This document shows, piece after piece, positions 6,662 through 11,102 of a stretch of DNA of 11,102 bases (positions within the stretch are counted from its first letter, which is position 1; each line of letters opens with the position of its first letter). Source of the stretch: Ochromonadaceae sp. CCMP2298 (Eukaryota; Sar; Synurophyceae; Ochromonadales; Ochromonadaceae); contig MU634618.1 of assembly GCA_026770595.1 (NCBI GenBank), forward strand, positions 1 through 11,102. Reading direction: 5' to 3'. A program made the position numbers and the translations under genes. The notes beneath the pieces are model-generated. The model searched no databases. It was not told the DNA's origin and worked only from the letters and a program-made list of their open reading frames with translations.

Positions 6662-8606
6662 CTAGCAGGGGGGCGAGACGCTGCCTGCCTCCCCTGCCAT
6701 CACCTCTGCCTCGTATGCTGTCCGTACCTCTGCCCCGCATTCCCAATGTGCCTCCACCTCCTTATCCTGCCGCTGATCCTGCTGCTGATCCTGCTGCTGC
6801 TGATCCTGATCCTCCTGCATCTGCATCTGCATTTGCATCTGCGCCTCCGCCTCTGCCGCCAGCCTGGCCTGCCCCTGCGCGTGCGTCTCCGCGTGCGGGG
6901 GTACGTACAGCAGCAGCGGATTTGCCTCGAAGGCGTACGGCCTAGTCTCCACGAACACGTGCACGTGGAACAGTGCGATAGATCTCTCTCCCAGGTTGTC
7001 ATCGTACGCCCACCTTCTGGCCTGGGGCATGTGTGCGCGCAGCCAGCAGTCAACGAAACGCACCACCTGGCCGTGAGAGAGGTCGGACAGACTCCAGAGG
7101 GTCCAGTGCTCCACGAAGGGGGGGGTCTCGTCTGGGAGAGGGGTGGGAGTGGGAGTGGGGGGAGAGAGAGAGGAGAGGATGTTAGAGGAAGGGAGGAGGG
7201 AAGGAAGCATGCAGGTGTCATATATATCAGTTTGTCATATGGTAGATGAAAGGTGTCACATGGCAGGGGGTAAGGAACTTACATGGGAACATGTTTGGCT
7301 CCAGCACAGTGTCTGCCTCCAGTAGAGTGGTGGCCATGACAAGGTCCTCTCTGCTGCCCTCCATGCTGTCCACTCGCTCTGTGTGCGCAGCCTTCGCAGC
7401 CTTGCACTCGTCGGAGCGCTCCCACCACTCGAGTGGAAGGTCAGAAAACTGGAGAAGGGACCACTCGAGTAGAAGGTCAGAGAAGTGGGGAAGCGTGTAG
7501 GGGGAACGGGAGTGGGTGTGGGCGTGGTGGGGAAGGGTGTAGGCGGGGGAACGGGAGTGGGCGTGGGGGGATCTGGGCGGCCTCACTCCCAGGTTCCCCC
7601 TCACACCTCTGTTGTGGGTATAGCGCCGAGGGGGGCTGAGACTGGGGCGGGTGCATGCGCGAGGGGGGGAGGGGTCGCTGTGACTGCGGCGGCTATAAGA
7701 TTCTTTTCCGAGACCCTTACTCCCGCTACCGCTCCCACCCCTGCTCCCGTGTCTGTCCCCACCTCTGTCCCCGCCATCTCCGCCCCCGTCTCTGCTCCTG
7801 CTTCGACGTATGTCCCCGTCTCCGCCTCTGTCGCTCCTGCCTCTGTCGCTCCTGCCTCTGTCGCTCCTGCCTCTGTCGCTACTGTCTCTGTCACCCCTAC
7901 CTCTGCGTGTGTAGAGGTCCCGGCTCTGGTCCTGGCCTAGGTCCCGGCTCTGTCTCTGGTGACTGTGGCTGTGACTGGTGCGGGAGTGTGAGTGGGGGAA
8001 GGAGCTGCGAACTCCGCCGTAACCTTCCAGCCTCTGCCCCCGAAATCCCCCTCTCCCGGAGAAACCGTAGCCACTGAATCCACTGTAGCCACTGTATCCA
8101 CTGGAGACACTGCCCCGAGACCGGGACGTGCTGACAGTGGACACTGGGGGAAAAGAGGGGACAAAAGGGACAGGGAGAATAGGGACAGGGGGAGAGGCTA
8201 CTGGTTTGGGGCGAGTAGTTGCATTCCCCACATGCTCACCCTCTCCCTCCAAGTCGCTGGCGCTGCTGGACTGGGACACGCGCGCCACTCTCGAGCGCTG
8301 CCCACCCCCTTCTCTCCCCTCTCCCCGCCCTCCTGCCGCTCCCGCCTCTCGTTCCTTCTCTAAGCATTCCCGCTCCTTGCGCTTTCGCTGAGTAGGCCTG
8401 GGGGGCTTGTCTCTGTCGCTGTCTCTGTGTGTGTCTCTGTCTCTGTCTCTGTGGCGGGCATCTGGGTGAGGGCCACGAGAGTCGGGAGGGTCATGCGTGT
8501 AACTACGACATACAGGTACAGAGGTATTTACACTGTCTTCGCGATCGCACGACCTTGGAGAGGAAGCAGCTTGGATGGAAGACCTAGGAGGAAAAGGGAA
8601 AGACAT
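6662..8606 (-). CDS. Arg/Ser/Asp/Gly-rich protein with an unrecognised C-terminal domain; two exons
   Basis: Exon 1 runs from ATG 8606 to 7283, exon 2 from 7131 to TAG 6664-6662. Donor GTAAGT at 7282 and acceptor CTCTCCCAG ending at 7132 join in phase (codon T|AC). The product is 597 residues. Residues 50-85 are Arg/Asp then Lys/Arg/Glu-rich; 165-190 contain SGYSGYSGFSGYGFSGRGG; 220-285 hold DRGRS repeats and RS/RD runs; 340-375 are His/Ser/Pro repeats. Such composition is common in RNA-binding and splicing-associated proteins, but I see no RRM. Residues about 385-535 look like a folded domain (PPFVEHWTLWSLSDLSHGQ, VRFVDCWLRAHMPQARRW) that I do not recognise; a Gln/Met/Asp-rich stretch follows. 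Unrecognised introns in the low-complexity part are possible. An acceptor-like CCTCCTAG ends at 8584, just inside the frame. Confidence 0.55.
7827..7886 (-). repeat. 15-bp in-frame tandem repeat encoding DRGRS units
   Basis: Four copies of TCTGTCGCTCCTGCC (plus-strand view; the last with two changes) encode the DRGRS repeat of the minus-strand protein. A longer duplication, about 40 bp, lies at 7494-7570 and encodes two His/Ser/Pro-rich units. Confidence 0.85.
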
Positions 8607-8813
8607 CGCGCTACTTTGGCTCTGCTTCTGCTACTTCGTTTCTCGCTTTCCTGGTGTACGTATCACTTAAGAGAGTCCAGTCACGTCGATGCACACGAGC
8701 TAATACAATTGGCGGTGGTGGTCGTTTTCTCAAGACGATGGACTCAAGACTTCACAACTTACTGATAACGAAATCAGGAGAGGGTGTTGCTCGGAGGTCT
8801 CGGAGCCGTCGTG

Positions 8814-8936
8814 TTCGGACGGCTTGATCTCCGCACGGCTTGGAGCGTCGCGTGAACCACTGATCAGCCTGAAGGAGGGAACAGAAAGAATGGTCGACTG
8901 CCGGTTTGGAACGCTGTGGAATGTGAAAGGGCCAGG
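8814..8936 (-). repeat. Dispersed repeat copy 1, upstream of the Arg/Ser-rich gene
   Basis: It aligns with 10786-10906 over about 120 bp at roughly 80-85% identity. Identical runs include CACTGATCAGCCTGAAGGA and GAACAGAAAGAATGGTCGAC. Read on the minus strand, both copies have a pyrimidine tract ending in TTCAG (acceptor-like, exon from 8868 here). In this copy a GTAAGT donor follows at 8762, so 8868-8763 could be a small leader exon. The copy lies 208-330 bp upstream of ATG 8606. Confidence 0.85.
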
Positions 8937-8984
8937 AGGCAACGACCTCCTGAACCGCTCAAAACTTCGGTTGACGTGATGCAA

Positions 8985-9240
8985 TGACCTCGTGTGTGGC
9001 TTTCACGAACGTTTTTTTGTATACCAAAAGCGCTAAAACAAGGATAAATGAAACAGCATAATCACAAATAAAACACATTTAACGATATAATACACCATTT
9101 CAAGTGCAGTTTAGTACATTAATATAATTATTGCACATCATAATAAGTAATCTGGTGTTGTAAGACATCATAATTTATTAGCTCGAACGAAAAAAGGGGA
9201 CATGGGAATCGAATCCTCACTTTTTTCCAACCGATTTACT
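8985..9240. other. A/T-rich intergenic stretch
   Basis: Strongly A/T-rich between the two right-hand genes, with short direct repeats (CATCATAAT twice) and AATAAA at about 9066. No gene seen. Together with 8607-8813 and 9241-9628 it forms about 1 kb without coding sequence. Confidence 0.6.
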
Positions 9241-9454
9241 TTAGTCTCACCCTCCTTTGGCAGAGGGAGGGGCACAGGTGGGGAAGAGGGAGGCAAGAGG
9301 GATGTCAAATGTCACAGATGAAATGAACAGATGATAAATGCGAAATGTGCGACCTACGAAAAGAAATGTAATGTGTAGGGAACTTGGAAGCAGACATCGT
9401 CGGGCCAGACCTAGATGTTTCCCCGATTCCCCGACTGAGACATCTTGCACCCCT

Positions 9455-9612
9455 GCCAGCCTCACTCACTCCCCTCACCCCCTCGCCCCCTTGCCCTCCC
9501 CGCCCTCCCCACTCTTCCCGCCCTCCCATGCGCCCCCTTTGCCCACACCTTTGCCTCCCACACCTCTAAAATTTACCTCCCCCTGACCCTTACTCCCTGC
9601 CCCCCTGCCTCA
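9455..9612. repeat. Pyrimidine-rich tract (G-rich on the minus strand)
   Basis: About 150 bp of almost pure C/T on the plus strand, with many runs of three to six C. It lies just 3' of the F-box stop codon, so the transcript of that gene would carry the G-rich strand if its 3' untranslated region extends this far. G-quadruplex or triplex formation is possible. Confidence 0.8.
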
Positions 9613-9628
9613 CTTGTGCCAACCGCTC

Positions 9629-10615
9629 TCAGTCCCTCTCGCTGAACCACTTCTCGCCCGCCGAGAGAGAGATGGGCTGCCCGAGGCAGTTACGCACAGC
9701 CAGCGCCTGCCACTGCAAAAGCTGCGCCGCAGTGATAGGGTTCACGACGATTGCGCTGAGCTTCGTCTGCGGCAAGGTGGCGAGGACTGCGGGATTTACA
9801 AGCTCAGCAAATGCGCAGTCCTGCTGTGACACCCAGCCTCCGGGGCGGTAATTAAAGCAGCAGTCCATCTGCAAAAACTCCAAATTGGGCATATTGTGTA
9901 GAGCTTGGAGGAAGCGGCGCCAGGATTGGTCGTTGCGCCAAGATCGCAGCATCTTTAGTCGCTTCATGCTGGGAAGTCTGATATTCACGGATACTTCGGC
10001 GTACCCTAGGAAGTACAGGTTCAGCTCTTGCAGTGTGGGGTGCAGGCTGAGGGGAGCCAAGGCACCGTCCTTGTTCGCAGATCCCAGAGTCAGCGAGAGG
10101 AAAGTCAACTTCTGGCTCTCCGCGACGGCCTTGATGTAAGCGGGGGTTGTGCGTATGTCCCCACATCCACTGTGCGCGGTGGTAGTGTCGCTGCGGAAGA
10201 CGGCGAGGTTCTTGCAGTCGCGGGCGAATCTCTTGATCCCCCTCGAGGACACGTGCAGACATCCACTCACGTCCAGGTGCGTCAGGAGGGGAAACCGAGC
10301 AGCGAGCAGTTTGCAGCCTTTGTCCGTTAGGAAGTGGCAATCACGCAGCATCAGGGACTTCACCTCGCCCGGAGAGTAGTGCTTGGTCCACTGCAGCAGC
10401 GTCGGACCGTACTTCCGTAAGATGTCGGTCTGGTGGTGATTCTGGTGGTAGGAAGATGCTTGCCTGGTCTGGTGGACGATGGCCTGGTTGAGGGACAAAA
10501 CGGTCGAAACAGCGTTCCGCAATTCCACGTTGACGCACATGACAACGGACATCGCGGTCGAATCGCTGAAGGACAGCACGTGCTCCACGATCTCGAATGG
10601 AAGGGAGGCGAGCAT
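9629..10615 (-). CDS. F-box protein with leucine-rich repeats
   Basis: A 328-residue single-exon frame from ATG 10615 to TGA 9631-9629. Residues 3-47 fit an F-box (LPFEIVEHVLSFSDS, then a hydrophobic MSVVMCVNVELRNAV helix pattern), the module that binds Skp1 in SCF ubiquitin ligases. Residues about 84-260 contain leucine-rich repeats of the cysteine-containing/AMN1 type: VKSLMLRDCHFLTDKGCK, LTHLDVSGCLHVSSRGIK, LTFLSLTLG, LQELNLYFLG and LEFLQMDCC. The repeats would select the protein to be ubiquitinated; the target cannot be read from sequence. Repeats between 140 and 240 are irregular. An acceptor-like TTATTATTGCAG ends 17 bases before the ATG, suggesting an intron in the 5' leader. A copy of the dispersed repeat lies 171-291 bp upstream. 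Confidence 0.8.
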   Translation of the reverse strand: MLASLPFEIVEHVLSFSDSTAMSVVMCVNVELRNAVSTVLSLNQAIVHQTRQASSYHQNHHQTDILRKYGPTLLQWTKHYSPGEVKSLMLRDCHFLTDKGCKLLAARFPLLTHLDVSGCLHVSSRGIKRFARDCKNLAVFRSDTTTAHSGCGDIRTTPAYIKAVAESQKLTFLSLTLGSANKDGALAPLSLHPTLQELNLYFLGYAEVSVNIRLPSMKRLKMLRSWRNDQSWRRFLQALHNMPNLEFLQMDCCFNYRPGGWVSQQDCAFAELVNPAVLATLPQTKLSAIVVNPITAAQLLQWQALAVRNCLGQPISLSAGEKWFSERD

Positions 10616-10785
10616 CGTCTGTTGTCTCCAATCTGCAATAATAAAGACAGCACGGTTGGTGAAGATTATAACCCTTCTGAATGTTTAAAATGTTCAAATA
10701 GTGGTCAACCTCATTCATCGAAAGAGTGAAGTCGGAGTTGAGTCCTCACTTTATTTTTTATCGGTGGCGCCCACTCCCACTCGCG

Positions 10786-10906
10786 ATCGGACAGCTAAAT
10801 CTCCGCGCGGCTTGAAGCGTCACGTGAGCCACTGATCAGCCTGAAGGAAGGAACAGAAAGAATGGTCGACTGTAGTTGGAAACTGAGGAATGTGGGAGGG
10901 CCAGGT
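10786..10906 (-). repeat. Dispersed repeat copy 2, upstream of the F-box gene
   Basis: Partner of 8814-8936 in the same orientation. It keeps the acceptor-like TTCCTTCAG (exon would start at 10840) but has no GTAAGT at the place equivalent to 8762. The short peptide frame LISGSRDA-SRAEI is readable in both copies, and two of the differences inside it are silent. Here it stops immediately after. The remaining bases 10907-11102 show no gene. Confidence 0.85.
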
Positions 10907-11102
10907 CGGAAGTAAGGGTATGTGCGCTACATTTTCAATTTGAGCAGGTCTGTTTTTTGTTTCATCAAAAATGGCATATCAACTAATATGTGTACTGTAA
11001 ACAACGCCTAAAGCAAAAACTAACCAAAATCCAGCTGGGACTCCAGCTCGAAAATCCCCAAGGCGAAACGCGCGAAAATTTCATAGTTTGGGCGCCTAAC
11101 CT

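Noticed and set aside
7485-8391. Plus-strand frames with Pro/Val/Ser/Ala repeats
   Set aside because: They are antisense shadows of the in-frame RS/DRGRS repeats; the minus strand has matching splice sites and a protein-like continuation in exon 2.
8584-8762. Intron joining the leader-like exon 8868-8763 to the Arg/Ser-rich frame at 8583
   Set aside because: Donor GTAAGT and acceptor CCTCCTAG are good, but the phases do not join an open upstream frame and splicing would remove the ATG at 8606. It remains possible only if a different start is used.
9197-9225. tRNA-like T-arm (GATTCGATTCCC on the minus strand) followed by T-run
   Set aside because: The loop does not fit the TTCRANY pattern with a closing G-C pair, and no anticodon or D arm can be placed. 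A 16-bp segment here (9205-9220) matches 10734-10749 at 13 positions, which is too weak to call a repeat.

Overview
The window is nuclear DNA from a eukaryote. Genes are split by short introns (86 to 151 nt) with GT-AG ends, there is no operon structure, and a mitochondrial cytochrome c gene sits among them. A protein of a family I know from cyanobacteria and plastids carries an N-terminal signal peptide with phenylalanine at the probable +1 position. That pattern is typical of algae with a secondary plastid of red-algal origin (cryptophytes, haptophytes, stramenopiles). I cannot name the species; a cryptophyte-like compact genome would fit.

Left third (1-4440), repeat-rich and poor in firm genes. 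A possible terminal piece of a plus-strand gene (1-150) ends at a splice-donor-like site. It is followed by a phased array of 15 copies of an 11-bp motif (168-505). On the minus strand, 659-1832 holds three open segments in different frames: an acidic repeat-rich protein plus either a decayed gene or unrecognised exons. A 115-bp near-perfect palindrome (2129-2243) and several smaller inverted repeats follow. Next come two diverged direct copies of an unknown gene-sized unit (about 2425-3160 and 3500-4085). The first copy has an internal stop; the second is open for 118 codons.

Middle (4440-6660), the best-supported part. A four-exon minus-strand gene for a DUF3067-like, probably plastid-targeted protein (4538-5475) lies head to head with an intronless cytochrome c gene (5922-6236). 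They share about 446 bp of upstream DNA. The last two introns of the first gene share sequence blocks, as related introns would.

Right part (6660-11102). A two-exon minus-strand gene (6662-8606) encodes a 597-residue protein with a long Arg/Ser/Asp/Gly-rich region and an unrecognised C-terminal domain. Upstream lies a minus-strand F-box/leucine-rich-repeat gene (9629-10615). A diverged repeat of about 120 bp (8814-8936 and 10786-10906) lies upstream of both genes, in the same orientation and at similar distances from their start codons. It is a candidate shared promoter or leader-exon module.

Only cytochrome c and the plastid gene suggest organelle functions (respiration and plastid). The F-box protein points to ubiquitin-mediated turnover, and the Arg/Ser-rich protein perhaps to RNA biology. 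Nothing in the layout links these into one pathway.
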